Assembly: GCF_000711715.1 (NCBI RefSeq)
Contig: NZ_JONN01000001.1
Coordinates: 1,364,001-1,428,000, forward strand
Length of the DNA: 64,000 nt
Direction of reading: 5' to 3'
Source of the DNA: Sphingomonas astaxanthinifaciens DSM 22298
GTDB lineage: Bacteria > Pseudomonadota > Alphaproteobacteria > Sphingomonadales > Sphingomonadaceae
Part shown: one piece after another, positions 44,831-52,947 of the stretch
Layout: each line of letters opens with the position of its first letter
How positions within the stretch are numbered: the first letter of the stretch is position 1
Notes under the pieces: generated by a model
What the model saw: only the letters and a program-made list of their open reading frames with translations
Told to the model about the DNA's origin: nothing
Database searches by the model: none
Made by a program: the position numbers and the translations under genes

Positions 44831-44871
44831 AAAGGGGCCGCTCCGGGACGACCGGGGCGGCCTTTTCTTTT
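44831..44871 (+). terminator. Rho-independent terminator of the rpsM-rplQ operon
   Basis: GGCCGCTCCGG (44836-44846), 5-base loop, CCGGGGCGGCC (44852-44862), then TTTTCTTTT, preceded by AAAG. Textbook stem and T-run 20 bases past the rplQ stop. The A-tract upstream may let it also terminate transcription from the opposite side. Confidence 0.88.
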
Positions 44872-44897
44872 GCGCTCCTGCCCCGGCAGGAGAATGG

Positions 44898-45347
44898 TCA
44901 GCGGCGCGGATAGCCCGGCTGGGGAAGATTGGCGGTGGCGCGTTCGATCTCGTCGCCGGCGCGGTTCAGCGCGTCGCGAATGACCGGCAGCGCCCGAACC
45001 ATCGCCTGGCCGCCCGCCTTCATCGCGCCCTTGCTCTGCTCGATGTCCTGCGACAGCTCGCGCTCATTGGTGCCGGTGACCGAGCGGACGGTCTTGCGGC
45101 GGTCCTCGCGCGTGGCCGGGCGGTTCTCGACCGCGGCTTCGACCTCGCCGACCGGCAGGTCGAGGAAGGCCTTGGTCAGCGCACCGACCATGTTGCCGAC
45201 CTGGTCGAGCGTACGGTCGTCGAGGATCTCGGGCGGGATCCCGGACTGCGCCGCAGGCGGGGGCGGCGGAACGGCGGGCCGTCCGGTCTGGGCCGCCGCG
45301 GGAACGGCAATGGCGCTCAGCAGCGCCAGGGCAAGCAAGCGTCGCAT
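44898..45347 (-). CDS. Exported hypothetical protein
   Basis: A 149-residue protein with a signal peptide (MRRLLALALLSAIAVPAAAQ), a Pro-rich linker PAVPPPPPAA, then a helical region: DDRTLDQVGNMVGALTKAFLD, TREDRRKTVRSV, ELSQDIEQSKGAMKAGGQAM and DALNRAGDEIERATANL. No catalytic motif. It is probably a periplasmic protein typical of sphingomonads; the function is unknown. ATG 45347 is used; a GTG three codons upstream directly follows GAGGAT and is possible. Confidence 0.7.
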   Translation of the reverse strand: MRRLLALALLSAIAVPAAAQTGRPAVPPPPPAAQSGIPPEILDDRTLDQVGNMVGALTKAFLDLPVGEVEAAVENRPATREDRRKTVRSVTGTNERELSQDIEQSKGAMKAGGQAMVRALPVIRDALNRAGDEIERATANLPQPGYPRR

Positions 45348-45420
45348 GGCTTTCACATCCTCGAATCGATCAATCGAACGAGTTAGTTAGCACTTCATCC
45401 TTGGCCTTGCCTGAACGAGG

Positions 45421-46221
45421 CTAGCGGACCGCCAGCCAGGCCAGCGCCCCTGCCCCGGCCACGATCCGGTACCAGGCGAAGGGCGCGAAGCCGTAGCGGG
45501 TGACGATCGCGATGAAGGCCTTCACCACCACCACCGCGACCACGAACGAGACGAGCGCACCAAGTGCGATCCACTGGACCATGCCCGTGCCCAGCTGGTC
45601 GTGGTGCTTGGCGAGCTGGAGCACGGTCGCGCCGGTGAGCGTCGGCACGGCGAGGAAGAAGCTGAATTCGGCGGCGGTGCGCCGGTCGACCCCGAAGCTC
45701 ATCGCGCCGAGGATGGTCGCGCCCGAACGGCTGACGCCCGGGACCATCGCCAGGCACTGGACGAGGCCGACCGCGATCGACTGCTTGAGGCTGACCCCGC
45801 TGATTCCACCCGTGGGCTCGGTCCTGGCGAAGCGCTCGACCAGCAGGATGCCGATGCCGCCGATGATCAGCGCCCAGGCGACTACCGCGGCATTGCCGAG
45901 CAGAGATTCGATCACGTCGTCGAGCGCGAGCCCCACCACCACCGCGGGGGTGAAGGCGACGAGCAGGTTGCGGGTGAAGATGACCGCCCCCTTCTCCCAG
46001 CCGAGCAGGCCGCGGGCGACGGTCCAGAAGGTCCGCCAGTAGAGCACCACGATGGCGAGGATCGCGCCGGGCTGGATGGCGATGTTGAACAAGGCCCAGC
46101 GGTCGGCGTCGAAGCCCATCAGCTCGGTCGCGAGGATCAGGTGGCCGGTCGAGGAGACGGGAAGATATTCGGTCAGCCCCTCGACGATGCCGAGGATCAC
46201 CACCAGCCAGAGGATCGGCAT
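45421..46221 (-). CDS. uppP: Undecaprenyl-diphosphate phosphatase
   Basis: Recycles the lipid carrier for peptidoglycan and other envelope polymers by dephosphorylating undecaprenyl diphosphate. 266 residues with about eight membrane segments and the two BacA/UppP motifs EGLTEYLPVSSTGHLIL (residues about 14-30) and MVPGVSRSGATI (about 155-170). It lies 3 bases downstream of the NDUFA9-like gene on the same strand, so the two are probably co-transcribed. Confidence 0.96.
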   Translation of the reverse strand: MPILWLVVILGIVEGLTEYLPVSSTGHLILATELMGFDADRWALFNIAIQPGAILAIVVLYWRTFWTVARGLLGWEKGAVIFTRNLLVAFTPAVVVGLALDDVIESLLGNAAVVAWALIIGGIGILLVERFARTEPTGGISGVSLKQSIAVGLVQCLAMVPGVSRSGATILGAMSFGVDRRTAAEFSFFLAVPTLTGATVLQLAKHHDQLGTGMVQWIALGALVSFVVAVVVVKAFIAIVTRYGFAPFAWYRIVAGAGALAWLAVR

Positions 46222-46224
46222 CGT

Positions 46225-47178
46225 CTAGTCCGCGCTCACCTGGGTCCGACGGCTGGCGAAGCGCCCGCCCTCGTGGAAGCGGTCGAGCCATTCGGGCGCG
46301 ACGGCGGCGAGCGGGGTCGGCTGGATGCCGAAGGCCTCGAGCCCGGGGCCGGTCGCGACATTGTCGCGCTGGAGCATGATCCACTGGTCACGGCTGAGCG
46401 GCGCGCCGGGCAGGAACCCGAGCCTGCTCATCGCGTCGCCGACGAAATCGGGCAGGTCGATGATCTCGGGCGAGCGGCCGGCGGCGGTCGCGATCGCACG
46501 GTTGAGTTCGTGCATGGTCATGACATCGGGCCCACCAAGCTCGAATGTCTCGCCGCCGAACCGGCCCGGATCCTGCGCCGCCTTGGCGACCGCTTGGCCG
46601 AGGTCGCGGACGAAGATCGGCTGGAACTTGGTCCTGGCCCCCAGCACCGGAAGGACCGGCAGGCGGCTCATGCCGGCGAAGCGGTTGGTGAATTGGTCTT
46701 CCTGGCCGAACACCACGCTCGGGCGGATGATGGTCGCCCGGGGATAAGCGGCGCGGACCGCCTGCTCGCCCGCCGCCTTGGTCCGGGCATAGGCCGAGCC
46801 GCTGTCGGCCGAGACGCCGATGGCCGAGACGTGGACCAGGCTCTCAACGCCGTTTGAGGCGGCCAGTTCGGCGATCCGGCCCGGCGCCTCGCCATGGATC
46901 GCGGCAAGCCGGCCGTCGAAGGCACCGACGAGATTGATCACTCCCCACGCGCCCTCGACCGCGGCCGCGAGACTGTCCGGACGGGTGAAGTCGGCGCGGA
47001 CGAGGTCGAGCTGCCCGACCGCCGCCAGCGGCTGAAGGAAGAAGGCGTTGCGGGGGGTGCGCTGCGCGACCCGGACCCGGACGCCGGTCTTGAACAGGGC
47101 CTCGCAGACGTACCGGCCGATGAAGCCGCCGCCGCCGAAAACCGTGATGATGCGATGCTGCCAGGGGGAGCCGTTCAT
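46225..47178 (-). CDS. NAD(P)H-binding protein, complex I NDUFA9-like family
   Basis: Atypical short-chain dehydrogenase fold of 317 residues: Rossmann motif VFGGGGFIGRYVCEALFKTG at residues about 12-31, VINLVGAFDG, HVSAIGVSADSGSAYARTKAAGE, and FGQEDQFTNRFAGMSR. These match bacterial proteins related to the NDUFA9 subunit. Members may act in lipid or quinone metabolism; the true substrate is unknown. ATG 47178 (MNGSPWQHRI) follows GGGGGAG. A longer frame would run back into the tRNA promoter region. Confidence 0.85.
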   Translation of the reverse strand: MNGSPWQHRIITVFGGGGFIGRYVCEALFKTGVRVRVAQRTPRNAFFLQPLAAVGQLDLVRADFTRPDSLAAAVEGAWGVINLVGAFDGRLAAIHGEAPGRIAELAASNGVESLVHVSAIGVSADSGSAYARTKAAGEQAVRAAYPRATIIRPSVVFGQEDQFTNRFAGMSRLPVLPVLGARTKFQPIFVRDLGQAVAKAAQDPGRFGGETFELGGPDVMTMHELNRAIATAAGRSPEIIDLPDFVGDAMSRLGFLPGAPLSRDQWIMLQRDNVATGPGLEAFGIQPTPLAAVAPEWLDRFHEGGRFASRRTQVSAD

Positions 47179-47230
47179 GCATGGGGCCCTAGCGCCGGAG
47201 GGCGGGAGCGACAAGGCAGTGCGAGCAGAG

Positions 47231-47259
47231 TTGACAGCGTGGCCCGAGGCCCCCTAGGG
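47231..47259 (+). promoter_or_regulatory. Promoter of tRNA-Leu
   Basis: -35 TTGACA (47231-47236), 17-base spacer, -10 CTAGGG (47254-47259), followed by a GC-rich discriminator. The tRNA begins 43 bases further on. The -35 is perfect while the -10 is poor, so moderate confidence. Confidence 0.5.
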
Positions 47260-47302
47260 GCGTCCGCCTACCAGCGAGAAACTGCTCGCGAACAGCTCCT
47301 GT

Positions 47303-47389
47303 GCCCAGGTGGCGGAATTGGTAGACGCACCAGCTTCAGGTGCTGGCGCTCGCAAGGGCGTGGAGGTTCGAGTCCTCTCCTGGGCACCA
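47303..47389 (+). tRNA. tRNA-Leu (anticodon CAG)
   Basis: 87 bases including the encoded CCA. Acceptor stem GCCCAGG/CCTGGGC followed by ACCA, D arm with GGTAGACGC, anticodon arm CCAGC-TTCAGGT-GCTGG with CAG at positions 34-36, a long variable arm (GCGCTCGCAAGGGCGT), as in class II leucine tRNAs, and TpsiC arm GGTTCGAGTCC. It reads CUG, the main leucine codon in GC-rich genomes. Confidence 0.97.
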
Positions 47390-47436
47390 TTTCTCGCGGG
47401 CCGAGCGCCGCGGTCTCCCAAACGACGGTTCCGCGC

Positions 47437-48354
47437 CTAGCGCAGGAAGTTCACCAGGCTGAGGTTCGAAAGCCGGCTGAAGACGGTGTAGCTCGCCTGG
47501 AGCGTCGTCTGCTGCTGGGTGAGCGTGCTCGCCACCTCGGCCATGTCGGCATCCTCGTTGCGCGCGACCAGCCGTTCCATGATCAGTGCCCGGTCGGCCG
47601 CGCGGTCGGTCATGCTCTCGACCTGCGCCTGGCGCCGCCCGACCTCGGCCCGGACGGCGCGAAGGCTCTTCATGCCATCGTTGATCTGGCCCACCGCCTG
47701 GCCCAAAGCGGCAAGCTGCGCGGGTGTCGGGGCATCGGGGATCGGGCCGATCCCGGCGAGTGTCCGGAACGCATCGTACAGTCCCGCACCAAGCGCGCTC
47801 GCAGTCGTGCCGTAGGCGATGTCATAGCCCTCGGCGACGCGGGCGCTGGCCTCGACATTGTCGTTGGCGAAGGCATTGGCGGTCGGAACGCCGGCGCTCG
47901 CCGCAAGGCTGGCGGGGACGAAGGGCGCGGTGTCGGTGCGCGACCCGGCGAACAGGAAGGTCCCGCCCTCGTCGCTGTTGAGCGCGGTGCGGAAACGCTG
48001 GAACGTCTCTTCCGCCAGTTCCTGAAGCCCCTCGGCACGGCCGGTCGCCGAGGCTTCGAGGAGCTTGGTGCGGAGGTCGTTCATCGCCTCCTCGATCCCG
48101 CCGATCTGGGTGTCGACCAGCGCCAGCGTGGTGCCGACCCGCGCCCCCACCGCGGCATGGGCTTCCTGCCGCGCGAGTAGCGTCCGCGCCGACAGGTTGC
48201 GCATCGTCTCGATCCCGAGCGAGGCGAAATCGGGCGCCTTCTTGCCCGTCGCCAGCTGCTGCTGGGTCTCGGCCAGCCGCCGCTGCGAGAAGGCGATCGA
48301 TTCGAACAGGGTCCGCTGCATCGGCACGGTCGCCACCCGATTCCATCCGCTCAT
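47437..48354 (-). CDS. flgL: Flagellar hook-associated protein 3 (FlgL-like flagellin family)
   Basis: Hook-filament junction protein. 305 residues with flagellin-type ends: N-terminal RVATVPMQRTLFESIAFSQRRLAETQQQLATGKKAPDF-type helix (MQRTLFESIAFSQRRLAE) and C-terminal LTQQQTTLQASYTVFSRLSN followed by LSLVNFL. The centre contains GTFLFAGSRTDTAPF. Its ATG overlaps the end of the partial flgK by 4 bases, the normal flgK-flgL order. The gene itself appears intact. No other flagellar gene is in the window, so its function is doubtful. Confidence 0.9.
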   Translation of the reverse strand: MSGWNRVATVPMQRTLFESIAFSQRRLAETQQQLATGKKAPDFASLGIETMRNLSARTLLARQEAHAAVGARVGTTLALVDTQIGGIEEAMNDLRTKLLEASATGRAEGLQELAEETFQRFRTALNSDEGGTFLFAGSRTDTAPFVPASLAASAGVPTANAFANDNVEASARVAEGYDIAYGTTASALGAGLYDAFRTLAGIGPIPDAPTPAQLAALGQAVGQINDGMKSLRAVRAEVGRRQAQVESMTDRAADRALIMERLVARNEDADMAEVASTLTQQQTTLQASYTVFSRLSNLSLVNFLR

Positions 48355-48794
48355 CGCCGCATCATCCCGATCAGAGTGTCGTACATCTCGGTTGCCGTGG
48401 TCATCACCCGGGCGGCCGCCGAATAGCTGTTCTGGAGCGTGACGAGACTGGCCAGTTCCTCGTCGATGTTGACGCCCGAATAGCTGTCGCGGCGGTTGAC
48501 CGCGTCGGCCTTGCGCGCGGCCATGTCGTTCAGCCGATCCTTGGCGCCCGCCGAATCGAGCCCGGCCTGGCCGAGCACGTAGCTTGCGAAATTCTCGATC
48601 CCCGAGACCCGTCCGCGGCCAAGGTCGACCGCCGCGCGGAGCTGGTCGACGAAGGCATTGGCGCCGCGATTGTCGCCCGCACCGGATGCGGCGCCCGACA
48701 GGTCGGGGCCGGCAACAAGGGCAAGGAAAGCGACCAGCATGACCGCAAGGTGCACCTGGCACCGTCGCCAGGCAAGCAGGCGCGAGGCCGGCAA
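48351..48794 (-). pseudogene. flgK: 3' remnant of flgK (hook-associated protein 1)
   Basis: Only the last 100-120 residues of FlgK are recognisable: GDNRGANAFVDQLRAAVDL, FASYVLGQAGLDSAGAKDRL, and the family-specific C-terminus SYSGVNIDEELASLVTLQNS, then YSAAARVMTTATEMYDTLIGMM. A full FlgK has 450-650 residues and starts with a SxxxAxxAL rod motif, absent here in all frames up to the endolysin gene. The first ~45 codons of the open frame do not look like FlgK. The frame could still be translated from a TTG at 48794, but a truncated gene is the best reading. Confidence 0.75.
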
Positions 48795-48813
48795 GAGAGT
48801 CCTGTCCTACACA

Positions 48814-48828
48814 TAACCGATTAGGTTA
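48814..48828. promoter_or_regulatory. Dyad upstream of the endolysin gene
   Basis: TAACC-gatta-GGTTA is a perfect 5-bp inverted repeat with a 5-base centre, 44 bases before the endolysin ATG and next to TTTATAG (48831-48837), a possible -10 element. The AT-rich character contrasts with the surroundings. A regulator binding site is plausible; which regulator is unknown. Confidence 0.45.
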
Positions 48829-48871
48829 GCTTTATAGCGACTCGGAAGCCCCCGTATCGAGGAATGACATC

Positions 48872-49441
48872 ATGACCGGAAGCGCCTCGTCCTTCGACGT
48901 CCAGACCTTGATCGAAGAACTGATGGCCCGCGAGGGGGATTTTGTCGACCATCCGGCCGACAAGGGCGGGGCGACACGCTTCGGAATAACCGAAGCGGTT
49001 GCCCGGGCCCATGGCTACGACGGCCCGATGGCGCTTCTCCCGCGGGACGAGGCGGCGGCCATCTATCGTCGCCTCTACTGGCTCCGTCCGGCTTACGACC
49101 AGGTCGCCCGCCGCGCCCCGCGCGTTGCCGCCGAACTGTTCGACACCGGGGCCAACATGGGACCGGGCGTCGCCACCACCTTTCTCCAGCGCGCACTCAC
49201 CGCCTTGAACCGGAATGGCAAGGATTATCCGGATCTCGAGCCCGACGGTCGGGTCGGTGCCGCCACCCTCGCCGCGCTCGACGCCTATCTCGCGCTGCGC
49301 AAGGAGGAGGGCGAGACGGTCCTCCTCCGCGCGCTCGAGGCGCTGCAGGGCGAACGCCATCTCCGCCTGGCCGAGAAAAGACCCGCAAACGAGGCCTTTC
49401 TCTATGGCTGGCTCGCGAACCGGAGCGGTGATTCCGACTGA
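48872..49441 (+). CDS. Glycoside hydrolase family 108 endolysin (N-acetylmuramidase)
   Basis: Peptidoglycan-cleaving lysozyme of 189 residues. The GH108 domain (residues about 10-100) has LIEELMAREGDFVDHPADKG with likely catalytic Glu in REGDF, then GGATRFGITEAVARAHG and IYRRLYWLRPAYDQV. The C-terminal part has LFDTGANMGPGVATTFLQRAL and the PG_binding_3-like region DGRVGAATLAAL. No signal peptide, so export would need the holin encoded 52 bases downstream. This endolysin-then-holin order is that of the lysis genes of the Rhodobacter gene transfer agent. ATG 48872 has GAGGAATG upstream. Confidence 0.9.
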   Translation: MTGSASSFDVQTLIEELMAREGDFVDHPADKGGATRFGITEAVARAHGYDGPMALLPRDEAAAIYRRLYWLRPAYDQVARRAPRVAAELFDTGANMGPGVATTFLQRALTALNRNGKDYPDLEPDGRVGAATLAALDAYLALRKEEGETVLLRALEALQGERHLRLAEKRPANEAFLYGWLANRSGDSD

Positions 49442-49492
49442 GACGCGACTCGCGCACCCCGTGACTTTTGTGACCTTTGTCAGGAACTGCTC

Positions 49493-49906
49493 ATGCCCAT
49501 CATCGAAGCCATCGTCGGCCCCGTCGCCAAGGTCATCGACAAAATCATTCCCGATCCCCAGGCGCGCGACCGCGCCAAGCTCGAACTGCTCAAGCTCGAG
49601 GGCGACCAGGAGATGGCCGCGATCGCCCAGCAGATGCAGGCGATCGTGGTCGAGGCGCAGTCGGCCGACCCGTGGACGAGCCGGGCGCGCCCGAGCTCCC
49701 TCTACGTGATGTACGCGCAGATACTGTGGTCGATCCCGATGGGGCTGATCGCCGCCGCCAACCCGGCCACCGCCGCCGCCATCGGTACCGGCATGACCAG
49801 CTATCTGCGCGGCCTGCCGAGCGAACTCTACACGCTCTTCGGCACCGGCTATCTCGGCTACACCGCCGCCCGGACCTGGGGGAAGATGCGCGGGGTCGAG
49901 CGCTAG
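49493..49906 (+). CDS. Three-TM holin of the GTA type
   Basis: A 137-residue membrane protein: an amphipathic N-terminal helix (MPIIEAIVGPVAKVIDKIIP), a charged segment (residues about 20-62), then membrane segments at about 68-90 (LYVMYAQILWSIPMGLIAAANP) and 90-130 (AAAIGTGMTSYL, FGTGYLGYTAARTW). It fits the family called 'holin of 3TMs, for gene-transfer release'. It would permeabilise the inner membrane so the endolysin can reach the wall. Paired with the GH108 endolysin it forms a complete lysis module. No spanin gene is seen. Confidence 0.85.
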   Translation: MPIIEAIVGPVAKVIDKIIPDPQARDRAKLELLKLEGDQEMAAIAQQMQAIVVEAQSADPWTSRARPSSLYVMYAQILWSIPMGLIAAANPATAAAIGTGMTSYLRGLPSELYTLFGTGYLGYTAARTWGKMRGVER

Positions 49907-49998
49907 GCATCCGCGGGCATCTTGCCCCTTTGGTCCACTCGTGGAACGATCTTCCCGGTCTCGCCTTCTAGAAGGGCATCAGGGAGGACGTTTCACGC

Positions 49999-51465
49999 TT
50001 GGGGCAGCTACTGGAACCGGGGCGCAATTGCTGGCGGATCGAGCAGGCCGATCGGGCGTTGGTGATCGTCGACGCCTGCGACTATTATCGCATCATCCGC
50101 GAGGCGATGCTGCGCGCCAGGCATCGCATCATGATCATCGGCTGGGATTTCGACCCCCGAATCGAACTTGACCGCACCGAGAGCGACCAGAGCCTTGGCG
50201 ACTTCCTGCTGGAGCTGGCGCGAACCAAGCCGGACGTCCCGATCAAGATCCTCAGCTGGCGGGTCGGAGCGCTCAAGCTCGCGTTGCGCGGATCGGCACT
50301 GCTCTGGCTTGCCCGCCTGACCTGGACCAAGGCGATCCGCTTCGTGATGGACGGCGCCCATCCGGTCGGCTGCTCGCACCACCAGAAGATCGTGGTGATC
50401 GACGATTGCTTCGCCATTTGCGGCGGGATCGACATGACCGGCGACCGCTGGGATCGCTCCGCCCACGCCGACCACGACCCCGACCGCAAGCGTCCCGACG
50501 GCTCCGAATATGGCCCGTGGCACGATGCCACCATGGCCTGCGAGGGGGCGCTCGCCTCGGGCCTTGGCGAACTTGCCCGCGAACGCTGGGCGCATGCCAC
50601 CGGCGAAACGCTCGCGCCGATCGCCTGCCATGACGAGATCTGGCCCGACCACCTCGAAAGCCAATTCGAGGGCAGCCGCTTCGCCATCGCGCGCACCGTC
50701 GCCGCCTATCAGGACTGGAAGGAGGTCCGGGAGATCGAGGCGCTGACCCTCGACCTGATCGCCGCGGCCAAACGCTTCATCTACGCCGAGAACCAGTATT
50801 TTACCTCGCCCAAGATCGCCGCCGCGATCCTTCGCAAGATGGAAGAGCCCGACCCGCCCGAGATCGTGCTGGTCAATCCGATCAAGGCCGACGGCTGGCT
50901 CGAGCAAGTCGCGATGGACGCCACCCGTCTGCGCCTCATGGAAATCATCGGCGCGCACGACCCCGGCAACCGCTTCCGCATCTTCACCCCAAAGACCGAG
51001 GGCGGGGACGACATCTACGTCCATGCCAAGCTGATGATCGTCGACGATCGGCTGCTCAAGATCGGCTCGGCGAACATGAACAATCGCAGCCTCGGACTCG
51101 ACAGCGAATGCGACGTGGCGCTCGACGCCAGGACCGATGCCGAGCGGTCGGCGCTGACGGCCCTGAGGACGCGATTGATGGCCGAGCACCTCGGCCGCGA
51201 TGAAGCCGAGGTCGCGGCGAGCTTCGCTCGCACCGGTTCGCTCCTCGCCACCATCGCCGAACTCACCGACCCCGCCGGCCGGCGGCTCGAGCCTTTGCCC
51301 TTTGAGAAGCCGACCGGCACCGCCAAGGCGATCGCCGAGACCGAACTGCTCGACCCCAAGAGCCCCGATGCCATGTTCGAAGGGATGACCAAGCGCACCC
51401 TGTTCACCGACCTTCGCGGCCGCTGGCACGGCTGGCGCGACCGTCACCGCAAGGCGAAAGGCTGA
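49999..51465 (+). CDS. Phospholipase D-like protein with two HKD motifs
   Basis: Member of the PLD superfamily, 488 residues. First catalytic motif HHQKIVVIDDCFAICGGID (residues about 127-145); second VHAKLMIVDDRLLKIGSANMNNRS (about 337-360). No transmembrane helices at the N-terminus, so it is not a classical cardiolipin synthase; it resembles soluble bacterial PLDs acting on phospholipid head groups. The start is TTG at 49999, with AGGGAGGACG upstream. Its stop overlaps the next start (TGATG), so it is in an operon with the esterase. The distance to the holin gene is 92 bases. Confidence 0.9.
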   Translation: MGQLLEPGRNCWRIEQADRALVIVDACDYYRIIREAMLRARHRIMIIGWDFDPRIELDRTESDQSLGDFLLELARTKPDVPIKILSWRVGALKLALRGSALLWLARLTWTKAIRFVMDGAHPVGCSHHQKIVVIDDCFAICGGIDMTGDRWDRSAHADHDPDRKRPDGSEYGPWHDATMACEGALASGLGELARERWAHATGETLAPIACHDEIWPDHLESQFEGSRFAIARTVAAYQDWKEVREIEALTLDLIAAAKRFIYAENQYFTSPKIAAAILRKMEEPDPPEIVLVNPIKADGWLEQVAMDATRLRLMEIIGAHDPGNRFRIFTPKTEGGDDIYVHAKLMIVDDRLLKIGSANMNNRSLGLDSECDVALDARTDAERSALTALRTRLMAEHLGRDEAEVAASFARTGSLLATIAELTDPAGRRLEPLPFEKPTGTAKAIAETELLDPKSPDAMFEGMTKRTLFTDLRGRWHGWRDRHRKAKG

Positions 51466-52385
51466 TGGCGAGGCCGTCGCGTCAGGCGCCGTGGCGCAAC
51501 ATCCCCCGTGCCGCGGCCGAACTGGTCGACCGCTTCGGCTGGAACCCGGTCTCGCTCCTCAACCGGATCGATCGCCTGACCCCGGGCCGCGGCGACCGGG
51601 CGCGCAAGGCAGGCGAGGACGTCAAGTTCGGCCCCCACGCCCGCCATCACCTCGACATCTGGGTCCCTTCGCACCCGACCTCGGCGCGGCTTCCGGTGGT
51701 GATCTTCTTCTATGGCGGCGGCTGGCACTCGGGCGAGCGCGGCGATTATGGCTTTGCCGGCGCGGCCTTCGCGGCGAACGGCTTCGTCGCGGTGGTGCCC
51801 GACTACCGGCTGGTGCCCGAGGTCCGCTATCCCGACTTCCTCGACGATGCCGCGCTGGCGCTCAAATGGGTCTGGAACAACATCGCTCACTATGGCGGCG
51901 ATCCGACCCGGATCAGCGTCGCCGGCCATAGCGCGGGCGCATATATCGCCGCGATGCTGGCGCTCGACCCGCGCTGGACGGACTCGGTCAAGCTGCCGAG
52001 GAACACGGTCAAGGCGGGCGTGCTTCTCTCGGGGCCGTTCGACTTCGCTCCCTTTCGCGAGTGGCGCGGCCGGGCGACCTTCGGGAGTTTTCCCGACCCG
52101 TTCGAAACCCAGCCGGTCAATCACGTCCGCGCCGACGCCCCGCCCCTGCTGCTCCAGCACGGCAGCGCCGACCGACTGGTCTATGCCAAGAACAGCCGCA
52201 GCCTTGATGACGCGCTGACCAGGGTCGGCGCGCCGCACGAGATGAAGATCTACCGCGGCTGCGACCATGCCGGGACCGTGGTCGCCCTCTCCCGCCCCTT
52301 TCGCGGCCGCTATCCGGTGCTTGCCGACGCGGTCGCTTTCTTGCGCTCGGTGCTCGGCGTTCCCACCTCTCCGCCAACCAAGTGA
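51465..52385 (+). CDS. Alpha/beta hydrolase (carboxylesterase, hormone-sensitive-lipase-like)
   Basis: A 306-residue esterase. Oxyanion-hole segment [20 protein letters not shown] (residues about 78-97), nucleophile Ser in [15 protein letters not shown] (about 148-162), Asp probably in HGSADRLV and His in [10 protein letters not shown]. The N-terminal 70 residues carry a charged stretch. It may cleave lipid esters, which would suit its coupling to the PLD-like gene. No signal peptide is evident. ATG at 51465 overlaps the upstream stop. Confidence 0.88.
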   Translation: MARPSRQAPWRNIPRAAAELVDRFGWNPVSLLNRIDRLTPGRGDRARKAGEDVKFGPHARHHLDIWVPSHPTSARLPVVIFFYGGGWHSGERGDYGFAGAAFAANGFVAVVPDYRLVPEVRYPDFLDDAALALKWVWNNIAHYGGDPTRISVAGHSAGAYIAAMLALDPRWTDSVKLPRNTVKAGVLLSGPFDFAPFREWRGRATFGSFPDPFETQPVNHVRADAPPLLLQHGSADRLVYAKNSRSLDDALTRVGAPHEMKIYRGCDHAGTVVALSRPFRGRYPVLADAVAFLRSVLGVPTSPPTK

Positions 52386-52396
52386 GCGGGACAACA

Positions 52397-52933
52397 ATGG
52401 AACAATGGCACGGCACCACCATCCTCGGGGTGCGCAAGGACGGCCGCACGGTGATCGCCGGCGATGGACAGGTCAGCATGGGCAATACCGTTATGAAGCC
52501 CAATGCGAAGAAGGTGCGGCGGCTGGGCCGTGACGGCCAGGTGATCGGCGGCTTCGCCGGCGCGACCGCCGACGCCTTCACCCTGTTCGAGCGGCTCGAA
52601 AAGAAGCTCGAGGCGAGCCAGGGCCAGCTGCTGCGCGCCGCGGTCGAGCTCGCCAAGGACTGGCGGACCGACAAATATCTCCGCAACCTCGAGGCGATGA
52701 TGATCGTCGCCGATGCCGAGGTGATGCTGGTCATCACCGGCAATGGCGACGTGCTCGAGCCCGAGGGCGGGATCGCCGCGATCGGCTCGGGCGGGCTCTA
52801 CGCCTTGTCGGCGGCGAAGGCGCTCGCCGACTATGAGGGGGACCCCGAAAAGCTTGCCCGCCGCGCGATGGCGATCGCGGCCGAAGTCTGCGTCTTCACC
52901 AACGACCGGCTGACCGTGGAGACGGTCGGCTAG
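52397..52933 (+). CDS. hslV: ATP-dependent protease subunit HslV
   Basis: Proteasome-like threonine peptidase of the HslUV complex. 178 residues. The catalytic Thr follows MEQWHG and is exposed by removal of that propeptide (TTILGVRK). Conserved parts are [33 protein letters not shown] and [17 protein letters not shown] 52397 gives the short propeptide usual for the family; GTG at 52382, overlapping the upstream stop, would add five residues. The hslU gene follows after a repeat element. Confidence 0.96.
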   Translation: MEQWHGTTILGVRKDGRTVIAGDGQVSMGNTVMKPNAKKVRRLGRDGQVIGGFAGATADAFTLFERLEKKLEASQGQLLRAAVELAKDWRTDKYLRNLEAMMIVADAEVMLVITGNGDVLEPEGGIAAIGSGGLYALSAAKALADYEGDPEKLARRAMAIAAEVCVFTNDRLTVETVG

Positions 52934-52947
52934 GCTCACCCCATCGC

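Noticed and set aside
47303..49906. A prophage integrated at tRNA-Leu
   Set aside because: No integrase, repressor, capsid, tail or portal gene is present; only flagellar remnants and a lysis pair, so a prophage cannot be supported.
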